Positions 52,940 to 62,000 are shown, counted from the stretch's first letter. The stretch is 64,000 bases of DNA from Haladaptatus cibarius D43 (GCF_000710615.1 NZ_JDTH01000005.1:1-64000), one strand, 5' to 3'. Translations and numbers: made by a program. Notes: generated by a model from the sequence alone, not told the origin.

Positions 52940-53914
52940 GACACGTTCTCGACTGGAACGTCTGGGCCGTTCACCGAGCGTCACCAACTCGGTAATTCGC
53001 TTTCCGTTTCGAATTAACGCCACTTCGACCCCTTCTCCGGGTCGTGTTTCGGTAATGAGATACCGCATCAGTTCTTCGTGCGAGCGAATCGACCGTCCAT
53101 CGACACCGACGATAACGTCTCCACCGACGGGGATTTCACGCCCGCGCAGTTCGCGACCCGCTTCGCAGCCGATGAACGCGCCGCTTGCAGGGCCGAGACG
53201 CACGTCTACGATGAGGACGCCGTTGGGTTCCGCAAGTCCGTTTGCTTCGGCGACGAGCGGTGAAACGTCGATGGTCGATATTTTGAGGTACGGGTGCCGA
53301 TAGCGACCGTCCTCGACGAGGTCGGGAACGACTCGCGCGACGATGGCCGCGGAGATGGCGAAACCGATGCCGTCGCCCTGCCGTGCTCGGTTGACCCCGA
53401 CGACTTCGCCGTCGAGCGTCACCAGCGGGCCGCCGCTGTTGCCGGGGTTGATCGCGGCGTCGGTCTGTACCGTGTCGGGGATGGCGAACCCGTTTCCGGT
53501 CGGAAGCGAGCGGTTCGTCCCGCTGACAATACCTGCCGTGATGGTTCCATCCAACCCCATCGGATTGCCGAGTGCGGCGACCCGCTGGCCCGGTTTTGGC
53601 TCGTCGGTTGCAATCGAAAGTGGGTGTGCGTAGTTCGGCAACTCCGTGACCTGCACGACCGCGAGGTCGGTGTCGGTATCCCGCCCGACGACGGTTCCGG
53701 TGCGCCAATCGCCGTCGCTGAATCGGAGTTCTACCTCATTCGCCCCTCCGACGACGTGCTGGTTGGTGACGACGTGCCCGTCGTAATCGTACACGAATCC
53801 CGACCCTGCACCAGTTTGTATCCCCTCTGCCACGTTCTGCGGCGTGACGTAGACCGAGACGACTGACGGAATCGTTTCCTCGTACAACTGTTCGTATGTG
53901 TTCTGTTCGTTCAT
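52922..53914 (-). CDS. HtrA/DegP-like serine protease with PDZ domain
   Basis: The 330-residue protein has the trypsin-like catalytic triad in VVTNQHVVGG (His), TDTDLAVVQV (Asp) and INPGNSGGPLV (Ser). A C-terminal PDZ domain (VGGDVIVGVDGRSIRSHEEL) follows. HtrA proteins degrade or refold damaged proteins. The start MNEQNTYEQLYEETIPSVVS has no signal peptide or TAT motif, so this one appears cytoplasmic. ATG 53914 is used rather than 53938. The C-terminus RERVGISVK runs into a direct repeat. Confidence 0.92.
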   Translation of the reverse strand: MNEQNTYEQLYEETIPSVVSVYVTPQNVAEGIQTGAGSGFVYDYDGHVVTNQHVVGGANEVELRFSDGDWRTGTVVGRDTDTDLAVVQVTELPNYAHPLSIATDEPKPGQRVAALGNPMGLDGTITAGIVSGTNRSLPTGNGFAIPDTVQTDAAINPGNSGGPLVTLDGEVVGVNRARQGDGIGFAISAAIVARVVPDLVEDGRYRHPYLKISTIDVSPLVAEANGLAEPNGVLIVDVRLGPASGAFIGCEAGRELRGREIPVGGDVIVGVDGRSIRSHEELMRYLITETRPGEGVEVALIRNGKRITELVTLGERPRRSSRERVGISVK

Positions 53915-54068
53915 ACTCCGTTTCGGCGGGTGAAACAAGTTCTATCCGCCGGGTTCACCTAGCGTTAGGGTCGATCGCGGTTAAGTGTGTCATTCGTTCC
54001 ATTCAACACGAACTTCCGAGTAACAAGGCTCGTACTGATTCGCTCCTCGCCGAGAGTACGAACCACCA

Positions 54069-54431
54069 CTATCGGTTGGGATTTATCAAGTGCTGGAGGA
54101 GTTCGAAATCATCTTCCCCCCACTCCTCTGGATTTTCGAGCACTTCCGCTAGCACCGATTTTCCATCCTCGATTTCGCCCTCGATACCCGTTTCCGCCGG
54201 TTCTTCCCACATTTCGCCAACGCGGGTCACATCCTCGGCCTCGAAATACCACACGAGATAATCGTCGTCGCTTCCTTGCTCAATGAAGACTGATTCGGTG
54301 TACACCCCTTCTGTTTCCAATATATCGCTCATGTCCGAATCAACGCGGTTCATTAACTCTGCAATTAATTCCTTACAGCGCTCCGTCTTTCCCGATTTGA
54401 TTTTTTGTTTCAGGAGGAATACGTCGGTCAT
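54069..54431 (-). CDS. DUF6176-family protein
   Basis: The 120-residue protein begins MTDVFLLKQKIKSGKTERCK and has ETEGVYTESVFIEQGSDDDY, LVWYFEAEDVTRVGEMWEE and EEWGEDDFELLQHLINP, the dimeric alpha/beta barrel-like pattern of DUF6176. The function is unknown. The ATG at 54431 is preferred to 54449. Confidence 0.8.
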   Translation of the reverse strand: MTDVFLLKQKIKSGKTERCKELIAELMNRVDSDMSDILETEGVYTESVFIEQGSDDDYLVWYFEAEDVTRVGEMWEEPAETGIEGEIEDGKSVLAEVLENPEEWGEDDFELLQHLINPNR

Positions 54432-54491
54432 ACGCGGACAGATAACCACAAAATATGTATATTTTGTGTCTTGATCCTCGCCTATCTATTT

Positions 54492-55450
54492 TCACTCCAG
54501 TCGCTCCACGTAAACCGGCACATGCTTGTACGTCGGAATCTTCGACTCCGGGTCGAGTTCGTCGCCGGTCAGTCGGTTGACTAGCCACTCGGTGAAGTGG
54601 AACGTGAGGAAGACAACGCCGGGACGAATCGACGATGTAACCGCCGCAGTTGCCTCGATTTGCCCATTTTCGTTCTCTACGACGATGTGATTCCCGTCTT
54701 CGATACCCCTCTCACCGGCATCATCCGGATGGATTTGTAGCGAATCTGTGCTTTTGAGATGCGTCAGCACGTCGCTCCGACGGGTGACGACGCTGCTGTT
54801 GAAATGCTCGATAACTCGTCCAGTCGTCAAAACGAGCGACTCGTCCCCATCGCCTTCAGCAGCTGGTTCGACATATTCGACTTGCACGAGCGGTGCGCGT
54901 CGTTTTCCGTTCGAAAATCGCTCGCGATGGAGGACACCGACACCTCTACTGTCTTCGTCTGCACCCTCCGAAAACGGCCAGCGTTGACTTCCCTTGCCGA
55001 TTCCCGCATAGCTCATTCCTGCGTACTGCGGTGTCAGTCGCGTTAACTCCGCAAAAACCGCCTCCGGACCGTCGTATTCGAACGGTTCGTCGGTCAGATT
55101 CGCTAGTCGTCTACCCAATTCACAAAGGATGTCGAGGTCGGTGCGTGCGTTCCCCGGAGGGTCGGTGGTTGGACGCATTCGTTGAACCTGCCGGTCGGTG
55201 TTCGTCACGGTTCCGGCCTTCTCGGCCCACGAACTGGCCGGGAGAACCACGTCCGCGTGTGCAGTCGTTTCGTTCGGAAAAATCTCTTGCACGACGAGGC
55301 AGTCGAACGAATCGAGTTCCCGCGAGATGCGGTTCTCGTTCGGCTCGGTCGCACCGATATTTTCGCCGAAGACGAACGCGCCGCGAATCCCGTCGCCGAA
55401 CCCGTGGGTCATCTCGACTTCCGTCAGTCCCGGTTTGGCCGGCGGTTCGA
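54492..55450 (-). pseudogene. C-terminal remnant of a molybdopterin formate dehydrogenase-like alpha subunit
   Basis: From about 55445 the frame reads PPAKPGLTEVEMTHGFGDGI, then GAFVFGENIGATEPNENR and FPNETTAHADVVLPASSWAE. The molybdopterin-dinucleotide-binding C-domain follows (LVLTTGRVIEHFNSSVVTRR, LQIHPDDAGERGIEDG, HFTEWLVNRLTGDELDP). This is the last third of an Fdh-type enzyme of about 700-1000 residues; the iron-sulfur and catalytic N-terminal parts are absent. Upstream the frame becomes Arg/Asp junk from out-of-frame fusion. It cannot be a working oxidoreductase. Confidence 0.85.
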
Positions 55451-55615
55451 CTCTTGGATTTCCGTCGTCATCCCGCCGTCTCCGCCGTCGTCGCTGCCTG
55501 TACAACCGACGAGTGCGATTGCGCCGAGCGTCGCAGTCGTTCCGAGGAATGCCCGCCGCGAGCGTCGGGTTCCCGTCCGTGCCGAATCGTCGGTAGCGCC
55601 ATCGTTCTGTTTCAT
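55430..55615 (-). pseudogene. 5' remnant of a TAT-exported lipoprotein gene
   Basis: The frame from 55615 encodes TRRSRRAFLGTTATLGAIAL followed by VGCTGSDDGGDGG, a twin-arginine signal with lipobox typical of haloarchaeal binding proteins, and then stops after about 20 more residues. It joins the dehydrogenase remnant in a different frame near 55445. The rest of the lipoprotein is lost. Confidence 0.8.
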
Positions 55616-55805
55616 TGTCCCACCTGCATCGAGCGTATCGTCTTAAAAAACGATTTTCCGAACTATGACAAGAATCTCCCGTGGATGTTTCCGAACTCCG
55701 TCCCGACTCTCACCCCAATTCGACGGGCTGCAAATCGGATAAGTATGATCAATATCGCGGAATGTAATTTATCGCTGTTCGTCTTCCCCAAACCGGCGAC
55801 GCATC

Positions 55806-56360
55806 TCAGATACTCGCTACGAGAAGGAACGTTTCGGGACGCTCCGATTCGTATTCGATTTCGAACCCAGCAGTTTCCAACAGGTCGCGCGCCGCTTCGA
55901 GGTCGTACCGTTCATCAACTGGTGGGCCGCTTTCGCCCCGCCCCTCGGCAGTCCAGTCCGCGACGACGAACCGACCGCCCGGTTTGAGAGCACGCGCAAC
56001 CTCCGAAAGTTGCTCGTCGCCCGCGAACTCGTGAAAGGTCATGGTGGAAAACACGGCATCGAGTTCGCCGTCCGAAAACGGCACATCGGCGACGTCCGCC
56101 GTGACGAGCGAGACGTTTTCGGGGACTCCCTTCGCGCGGTAGTGCTCGTGCATTGCGTCCTGCACATCGATGGCGAACAGTTTCCCGGCGAATGGGGCAA
56201 CATCGTCCGTGTAAAACCCGGTTCCGCTCCCGAGGTCTGCGACGGTCTCCTCGCCGGAGAGGTTGAGACTACTAACCAACTCCTCGCGGGAGACGTACCG
56301 GTATCGCTCCGCGTCTTCGAGCTTTTCGGCTTTTTCGGGGTCGAATGTATGAAAGCCCAT
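55806..56360 (-). CDS. class I SAM-dependent methyltransferase
   Basis: The 184-residue protein has motif I TVADLGSGTGFYTDDVAPFA, the LFAIDVQDAMHEHYRAKG segment with the acidic Asp, VTADVADVPFSDGELDAVFS and the closing LKPGGRFVVADWT. It resembles UbiE/arsenite methyltransferase-like small enzymes. The substrate is unknown. Confidence 0.9.
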   Translation of the reverse strand: MGFHTFDPEKAEKLEDAERYRYVSREELVSSLNLSGEETVADLGSGTGFYTDDVAPFAGKLFAIDVQDAMHEHYRAKGVPENVSLVTADVADVPFSDGELDAVFSTMTFHEFAGDEQLSEVARALKPGGRFVVADWTAEGRGESGPPVDERYDLEAARDLLETAGFEIEYESERPETFLLVASI

Positions 56361-56680
56361 CTGGTATTCGACTCAACGAAGCGGAGGACAAAGAGTGTTT
56401 CAGGCGACTCGTTTAACGAGTTTCGTAAGCGTCGATTGTCCCTGACTGCTTTGTCATTCATCTGCACCGAGTTAGAAATCGGATGAGCGCTACCTCTTTG
56501 CACGACATTTACAATATTAATTCACAAAACCGTCTTCGATTGACCTTCTCCACAATTTTCTATAGGTTTTATATTTATACTTCTATCTATATCTCTGGAT
56601 TGCTATTTGTTTATATATCTAGCAAACTATCTGGAAACCTATACAGAAATATAACCTGATAACCAAAAGATAGCTACGAC
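56361..56680. other. AT-rich intergenic region with parS-like half sites
   Basis: A 320-base gap downstream of the ParA operon. Its second half (56510-56680) is very AT-rich and has ATCTCTGGATTGCTAT (56591-56606), CTATCTGGAAACCT (56627-56640) and AGATAGCTACG near 56669, which repeat the motifs found upstream of parA. No gene is seen. Confidence 0.5.
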
Positions 56681-57091
56681 CTATCGACGCCCATACCCCC
56701 ACTCTTCCATCACTCTTTGAACGTCATTCATGTTCTCCAACCCGGCACGCATCAGAGCTTCTCGAACGTCCAGCGCCATCACTTTGTCACCATCAAATCG
56801 CTGACTCAACTCCCGTTCGAGGTCGCTGATCTCTCCTGCGGTTGTGTCCTGAACGTACACAGGCATCGCCTCGCGGTCTGCTTTCACGGTTCGTCGCGCA
56901 AAAATGAATGGCAGCGTGTCAGTTTCCGCACTGCTGTCGGTTTCGGCGTTTCCACCTGCATTCGAGGACTCCGATTTCGAATCTCCTGTACTCGATTCGG
57001 TTCCCGTCTTGGATTCCGTTTCGCCGGAATACTCTCCATAATCGTCGCCGTAGTCGTCGTCGGTCGCGCCGTAACGGTCGTCTTTGGTCAT
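56681..57091 (-). CDS. small acidic partner protein of ParA
   Basis: The 136-residue protein has a disordered, highly acidic and Ser/Gly-rich N-terminal half (YGATDDDYGDDYGEYSGETE) and a conserved-looking C-terminal part (TLPFIFARRTVKADREAMPV, YVQDTTAGEISDLERELSQR, VMALDVREALMRAGLENMND). Its ATG overlaps the ParA stop by four bases. Position and size suggest the DNA-binding or adaptor partner of ParA, in the place of ParB. No ParB helix-turn-helix signature is visible. Confidence 0.65.
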   Translation of the reverse strand: MTKDDRYGATDDDYGDDYGEYSGETESKTGTESSTGDSKSESSNAGGNAETDSSAETDTLPFIFARRTVKADREAMPVYVQDTTAGEISDLERELSQRFDGDKVMALDVREALMRAGLENMNDVQRVMEEWGYGRR

Positions 57092-57921
57092 GCTTCTACC
57101 TCCACGTCCACGGTTCCCTGTTCGACGATTCGTGCCAACTGTTCGAAGTTCGCAAGCAGGTCTTTTTCGTACTCTCGCAGGTCACGGGTTTCGTCGCTTT
57201 CCGCGAACTCGAACAGATTCATCTGTCCTTTCCACGCTTCTTTCAACACGTCCCGTTTTCGAACACCAAAGGGGGTCACCGGCTTTCCGCTTGCTTCCAA
57301 TTCGTCCCGCGTGTCGCGGTAGATGTTGGAGTCACCGACTTCGTTCGGAACGACGGCGAGAATGCCGAGTTTGAAACTATCGTCGAATTTCTGAAATCCA
57401 CGTTCCATGCTGTCGAGGGTGTCTTCTAGCCCTTCGATGGAGATGCTCCCTTTCCGCGTAAGCTCGATTGGAATGAGAACGTTCCGCGCCGCGACCAGCG
57501 CATTGTCCACGAGGACGTTCAACGTCGCAGGTGGGTCGATGATGAAGTAGTCGTATTCGCCCGCGACGGTTTTCAGCGCGGAACGAAGTTGGAACTCCCG
57601 AAGCGAAGTGTTTCGGGCGGCCATTTCGCTTTCGATGTTTGCCAATCCCTCGTGCGACGGAACGAGGTCGAAATCCGCGGTTTCGACGATGAGCGAACGA
57701 ATGTCCTTTTCATCGTCCAGCAGAACGTGACCGAGATGGTCGCGGTCGCCCGTCTTCAATTCCTGATAGCCGGCGTGGTCGGTCAAACTTCCCAGTTGGG
57801 GGTCTAAATCAACCACGAGAACTCGTTCGCCTCGCCGTCCCAGCGCGGCGGCCACGTTGGTCGCCATGGTCGTCTTACCGACCCCGCCGGATTCGCTCCA
57901 CAGTGTGATGGCTCGTTTCAT
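57088..57921 (-). CDS. ParA/MinD-family partition ATPase
   Basis: The 277-residue ATPase has MKRAITLWSESGGVGKTTMA (P-loop at residues 11-18), VVDLDPQLGSLTDHAG, DYFIIDPPATLNVLVDNALV and the late motif IPIELTRKGSISIEGLEDTL. The usual deviant Walker lysine before GG is Ser here (SGGVGKTT), as in a haloarchaeal ParA subset I recall with SEAGGVGKTT. It would move or segregate a replicon. It forms an operon with the acidic partner, and inverted repeats lie upstream. Confidence 0.9.
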   Translation of the reverse strand: MKRAITLWSESGGVGKTTMATNVAAALGRRGERVLVVDLDPQLGSLTDHAGYQELKTGDRDHLGHVLLDDEKDIRSLIVETADFDLVPSHEGLANIESEMAARNTSLREFQLRSALKTVAGEYDYFIIDPPATLNVLVDNALVAARNVLIPIELTRKGSISIEGLEDTLDSMERGFQKFDDSFKLGILAVVPNEVGDSNIYRDTRDELEASGKPVTPFGVRKRDVLKEAWKGQMNLFEFAESDETRDLREYEKDLLANFEQLARIVEQGTVDVEVEA

Positions 57922-57987
57922 ACAGTCGGTCGTTATACGCTTACCACTCATAAATTCTCGTCAGACACCTGAGTCAAACTATACAAA

Positions 57988-58128
57988 TAGCTATCTGGAT
58001 AGCTACCTTTCTGGAAATCTTCTCAGCTATCTTTCTAGATAACCGCTGTAGGGAGCCCGAATTTCCTCTTATTTGTGATCTGAGTTGGAGAGCCTGTTTT
58101 TAGAAATGTGTCTATCTTTCTGGATAGC
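57988..58128. repeat. parS-like inverted repeats upstream of parA
   Basis: TAGCTATCTGGATAGCTA (57988-58005) is a perfect 18-base palindrome. TATCTTTCTAGATA (58029-58042) and CTATCTTTCTGGATAG (58113-58128) are related dyads, and CTTTCTGGAAATCT (58007-58020) is a half site. They lie in the 320-base AT-rich region before parA and share the CTATCT...GGATAG theme, as expected of a partition or operator site. Confidence 0.6.
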
Positions 58129-58242
58129 TATTCAGAAATCTCTATATGCATCCTCATCGCTATGGTTGATTTCGACTTCCTGCGATAGTCATCTGTCCAT
58201 ATATCTATCCAACTATCTTGCTAGACATCTCTCGGGAACTCC
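58129..58242. other. rest of the AT-rich control region
   Basis: Contains further half sites (ATATATCTATCCAACTATCT near 58199-58218), but no gene. It separates the parA promoter side from the end of the cyclodeaminase-like gene. Confidence 0.4.
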
Positions 58243-59211
58243 TTACAGTTCGACTTCCTCGCCGATACCGTTCTCGCTCGCACGTTCGTACACGTGCTCG
58301 CTCGCGGCGGCGTCCAACACCGCGGTTCCGACGCTCTCGACCACGATGATTTCCGATTCGGATTTGCGTCCTTTGTCTTCGAACACGTCGGAAAACAACA
58401 CGAGGTCGTCTTCCGTACAGCCGGTCGCTCGCAGGTCGCCGATTTCTATCACCTCTTCCGGTACGTCGGCGAAGAGTCGGTCGGCGCGGTCTATCGTCGT
58501 TCGGTCGAGTTCGCGGGTTTCGGCGGTGTACGCACCGACGGCGACGACGAGCGTTCCGTCTGCGAGAACTTCCCCAGAGAATACCGGTTCGGTGGCGGTT
58601 GTCGCGGTGACGACGACGTTCGATTCCGAGACGGCGTCGTCGGCCGATTCGACCGTTTCCACTCGATCGCCGAGTTCGGATTCGAGTGTTTCGGCACAGT
58701 CGTATTTGGAATCACTCGGGGAGTACACCCGGATTATTTCGAGATCTGTCACGGCGGCGATACAGCGCGCTTGCCACCGTGCTTGTGTTCCTGCACCGAT
58801 AAGCGCGAGTTCGACGCGGTCAGCCGCGAGTTCCTTCGCGGCGAGGCCGCCGATACAACCCGTTCTCGCGTTCGTGATTTTCGTCCCAGCGAGGAAGGCT
58901 GAGGGTGTGCCCGTTTCGGCATCCGTGAGCGCGATTTGTGCGTTGACGGTCGGCAGTCCCCGCTCGGCGTTTTTCTCGTGCACGCCGACCAGTTTCGTGG
59001 CGTAGTGGGCCGCCCCGTGGATGTACGCGGGCATGACGAGGCCGGTTCCGAGCGGACCATCTGCGAGCCCGGCACCGACGGGAAAATGTGGGCGCTCCGG
59101 TCGTTCGACTTCGCCCCGGCCTTGTTTGATGAACGCGTCCCGAACGATTGGAAGGAGGGATTCCACGTCGAGGACTGACCCCACGTCACTGTCGGAAAGG
59201 ATTCGAACCAT
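58243..59211 (-). CDS. ornithine cyclodeaminase/alanine dehydrogenase-family enzyme
   Basis: The 322-residue NAD(P)-dependent enzyme has GLVMPAYIHGAAHYATKLVG, ALTDAETGTPSAFLAGTKIT, NARTGCIGGLAAKELAADRV, the dinucleotide motif LALIGAGTQARWQARCIAAV, RVYSPSDSK and VVTATTATEPVF. Family members deaminate amino acids or reduce cyclic imines; which reaction applies cannot be read. It ends right beside the parA control region. Confidence 0.92.
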   Translation of the reverse strand: MVRILSDSDVGSVLDVESLLPIVRDAFIKQGRGEVERPERPHFPVGAGLADGPLGTGLVMPAYIHGAAHYATKLVGVHEKNAERGLPTVNAQIALTDAETGTPSAFLAGTKITNARTGCIGGLAAKELAADRVELALIGAGTQARWQARCIAAVTDLEIIRVYSPSDSKYDCAETLESELGDRVETVESADDAVSESNVVVTATTATEPVFSGEVLADGTLVVAVGAYTAETRELDRTTIDRADRLFADVPEEVIEIGDLRATGCTEDDLVLFSDVFEDKGRKSESEIIVVESVGTAVLDAAASEHVYERASENGIGEEVEL

Positions 59212-59370
59212 ACCCCGGGTTTGTTCCGAGCCGTCTTATTTTACCGCGGTGGAACGAATATTACCGATGATTCCGGCATGCGGTTCGAAGATAGGGAAAC
59301 GGTTTCCGAGCGAAACGTTGCGTGAGGTCACAGTCCGGCGGTTTTGCGTGTGACTTGCTGGCGAACGTAC

Positions 59371-59380
59371 AATTATATGC
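59371..59380 (+). promoter_or_regulatory. TATA box of the S9 peptidase gene
   Basis: AATTATATGC lies 22-31 bases before the ATG at 59402, so the transcript is leaderless. This also supports ATG 59402 over GTG 59393. Confidence 0.6.
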
Positions 59381-59401
59381 CTCGCCCGAGATGTGCGACC
59401 G

Positions 59402-61459
59402 ATGACTGAAACATTTGAAACGAGCGATTTCTACGATTTGACGCTCGTTGCCGACCTCGCGCTGTCGCCCTCCGGCGACCGACTCGCCTTCGTGGCGAGT
59501 GAGTTCGACCGCGACGAAGACGACCGACGAACCTCCTTATTCGTCGTCTCGACGGACGGAAGCGATTCCCCGTATCGACTCTCCCGTGCGTCCGATGCAG
59601 GGTCACCAAAATGGTCGCCCGACGGGTCGAAACTGGCGTTTTTGGCGGCGCGCGACGAGGACGCCGCGCTTTCCGTTCAGAACGATACCGGTAATTCGGA
59701 CGAGGAGGAAGGAGATGAGGCGGGGGACGAGAACGCCGCTGATGACGACGACCCGAAATCGCAGGTGTGGGTGTTCGACCTCGCGCGTGGCGGCGACGCC
59801 CGACAGGTGACCACCCGCGACGAGGGCGTCCGCGAGTTCGATTGGGGACCGAAGAGCGAGCGAATCGTCATCTCCGCGCGCGACCCGACCGAGGAACAAG
59901 CCGAGTATCTCGCGGAACGCCGGGATGGCGGGCCGGTCGAAATCTCCCGGCTTCAGCACCGATTCGACGGAAAAGGCTTCTTGGACGACGTAACGACCTA
60001 TCTGTTCATCGTGGACGTAGCGACCCGCGAAGAGCGCCGACTTGACGACGCCTACGGCGGTGGCGCACACGAACCGGGTTCGGGATTGCAACCCGCGTGG
60101 GGTCAGGAACGAATTGCCTTCCTCTCGAACCGAACTGAGCGTCCGGACGACTCCAGTGCGGTGGATGTCTACACCATCGACCCCGCCGGAGCAAATCTCC
60201 GACAGATCACCGACACCGACCTCCTCGCAAGCGCACCGCGATGGAGTCCAGACGACTCTCAACTCGCCTTCGTCGCAAGCGACGCAATCAACTGGCACAT
60301 CCCGACGCAGGTGTTCGTCGCGGATGTCGAAACCCATGAGTATCGGTCGATTACCGAGTCGCTCGACCGAACCGTAGCGCGTGCGAATCGCGTCCGCTGG
60401 TTGGATTCTGACACCTTGTTGGCTCCAATCGGCGACGAGGGGAGCAACCGACTCGTCCGCTGTTTCGCCGACGGAAGCGACCCCGAATTCACCCTCGAAT
60501 CGCAGAGAGACTACCAGACGGTTCAAACCTTCGACCACGTGGGCGGAACGGTCGCCCTGCTCTCTACCGAACCCGACACGGTCGGTGACCTGTACGCGAT
60601 GGACGCGGACGACCTCGAATCCGGCGAACCCGAACGGTTGACGACTCTCAACGAGTCGTTCGAGGGCTCTCACGCCATGCCCGGTTGTCGGCGCGTCGTC
60701 TACGAAAACGAATCCGGCGACTCCATCGAGGGAATCGTCTACTTCCCCGCCGATTTCGACCCGGAAGAATCCGACCCGCACCCTCTTATCGTCTCCATCC
60801 ACGGCGGGCCGATTTCCTACGATGCACCCGAGTTCAAATTCGATTACGCGTACTGGACCGACAAGGGATACGTCGTCCTCCGTCCCAACTACCGCGGAAG
60901 CAGTTCCTACGGCCGGGAGTTCAGCGAAGTCCTCCGCGGCGAGTGGGGGTCGTGTGAAGTCGATGACGTGACGTCCGGCGTCGAACACCTCGTCGAACGG
61001 GGGTGGGTCGATGACGACCGCACCTTTGTCACTGGATTCTCTTACGGCGGTATCACGACGGGCTATCTCGTCACGAGCACGAACCGATTCGCGGGTGCCG
61101 CGGCGGAACACGGCATCTACGATTTACGCTCGTGTTACGGCACCGATGACGCCCACAAATGGTGGGACAACGATTTCGGCCTGCCGTGGGAGAACCCGGA
61201 AACCTACGATTCCGCATCCAGCATCACCGACGTCGGCAACGTCGAGACACCCTTGCTGGTCACGGCAGGTGGCGACGACTGGCGCTGCCCGCCATCCCAG
61301 TCCGAACAGCTTTACATCAGCGTGAAAAAGCAAGGCGTTCCCGCGAAACTCGTCGTGTATCCCGACGAACACCACAACATCGGCGACCCAGACCGTGCGA
61401 TTCACCGCCTCGAACAGTTGACCGAGTGGTTCGAAACCCACGACCCCGGGCGAGTGTAA
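59402..61459 (+). CDS. S9-family prolyl oligopeptidase-like serine peptidase
   Basis: The 685-residue protein has an N-terminal beta-propeller with TolB-like repeats (SPSGDRLAFVASEF, PKWSPDGSKLAFLAAR, APRWSPDDSQLAFVAS) and a C-terminal alpha/beta hydrolase domain. That domain has HGGPISYDAPEFKFDYAYW, RGSSSYGREF, the nucleophile FVTGFSYGGITTGYLV, Asp in GGDDWRCPPSQSEQLY and His in DEHHNIG. An acidic insert (EEEGDEAGDENAADDDD) is at about residue 100. It cleaves oligopeptides in the cytoplasm; there is no signal peptide. Confidence 0.93.
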   Translation: MTETFETSDFYDLTLVADLALSPSGDRLAFVASEFDRDEDDRRTSLFVVSTDGSDSPYRLSRASDAGSPKWSPDGSKLAFLAARDEDAALSVQNDTGNSDEEEGDEAGDENAADDDDPKSQVWVFDLARGGDARQVTTRDEGVREFDWGPKSERIVISARDPTEEQAEYLAERRDGGPVEISRLQHRFDGKGFLDDVTTYLFIVDVATREERRLDDAYGGGAHEPGSGLQPAWGQERIAFLSNRTERPDDSSAVDVYTIDPAGANLRQITDTDLLASAPRWSPDDSQLAFVASDAINWHIPTQVFVADVETHEYRSITESLDRTVARANRVRWLDSDTLLAPIGDEGSNRLVRCFADGSDPEFTLESQRDYQTVQTFDHVGGTVALLSTEPDTVGDLYAMDADDLESGEPERLTTLNESFEGSHAMPGCRRVVYENESGDSIEGIVYFPADFDPEESDPHPLIVSIHGGPISYDAPEFKFDYAYWTDKGYVVLRPNYRGSSSYGREFSEVLRGEWGSCEVDDVTSGVEHLVERGWVDDDRTFVTGFSYGGITTGYLVTSTNRFAGAAAEHGIYDLRSCYGTDDAHKWWDNDFGLPWENPETYDSASSITDVGNVETPLLVTAGGDDWRCPPSQSEQLYISVKKQGVPAKLVVYPDEHHNIGDPDRAIHRLEQLTEWFETHDPGRV

Positions 61460-61467
61460 GGTTCAAA

Positions 61468-61484
61468 ACAGCCGTTTTTGTGGC
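61468..61484 (+). terminator. hairpin after the S9 peptidase gene
   Basis: CAGCC-GTTTTTGT-GGCTG forms a 5-base stem with a T-rich loop about ten bases after the stop. Archaeal terminators are mainly T runs, so the TTTTT may be the signal itself. Confidence 0.35.
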
Positions 61485-61583
61485 TGAAAAGTTACCGTTC
61501 GTCACCCGTAATGGATCATTAGTTTGTGAACGGTCGCTCGCTTTATTCGCTCGCTCAATCTACTTCGACACGGAGGAAAAACC

Positions 61584-62000
61584 ATGAGTGAAACCGAAAC
61601 GAGGGAGCGAACGACACGCACCACGGACACCGACACGTCGAATCTGAAGTGGCTGAGCGGGTTCGTCTCGCTCGTCGGAGCGTGGATATTCATCTCGTCG
61701 TTCATCTATCCGGCGATGTCGATAACGAGTTACTGGAACAACATCATCATCGGGGCCGCGATTTTCCTCGTCGCCGGATACAACTACTATCGCATGACCA
61801 AAGGACTCACGGCCAGCATCGGTAGTTCGTCGTTCGTCGCGCTGTTGGGGCTGTGGATGATTCTGGTTCCGTTCGTCATGACTGTGGGTGCGGCGTTCTG
61901 GAGCGACATCATCTCGGGAGCCATCGTCGCCGTCATCGCAGGGTACAACGCCTACGCAGGTCGAGAAGCGAGGGCTGGCGCGCCTGCTGGAACTGCCTGA
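61584..62000 (+). CDS. SPW-repeat membrane protein
   Basis: The 138-residue protein has four transmembrane segments in two SPW repeats: WLSGFVSLVGAWIFISSFIY, SYWNNIIIGAAIFLVAGYNY, FVALLGLWMILVPFVMTVGA and FWSDIISGAIVAVIAGYNAY. The N-terminus is Thr/Glu-rich. The function of the family is unknown; a paralog is at 14651. Confidence 0.9.
   Translation: MSETETRERTTRTTDTDTSNLKWLSGFVSLVGAWIFISSFIYPAMSITSYWNNIIIGAAIFLVAGYNYYRMTKGLTASIGSSSFVALLGLWMILVPFVMTVGAAFWSDIISGAIVAVIAGYNAYAGREARAGAPAGTA

Noticed and set aside
55424..55615. Intact small TAT lipoprotein
   Set aside because: The frame ends about 13 residues after the lipobox region and fuses out of frame with a dehydrogenase remnant.
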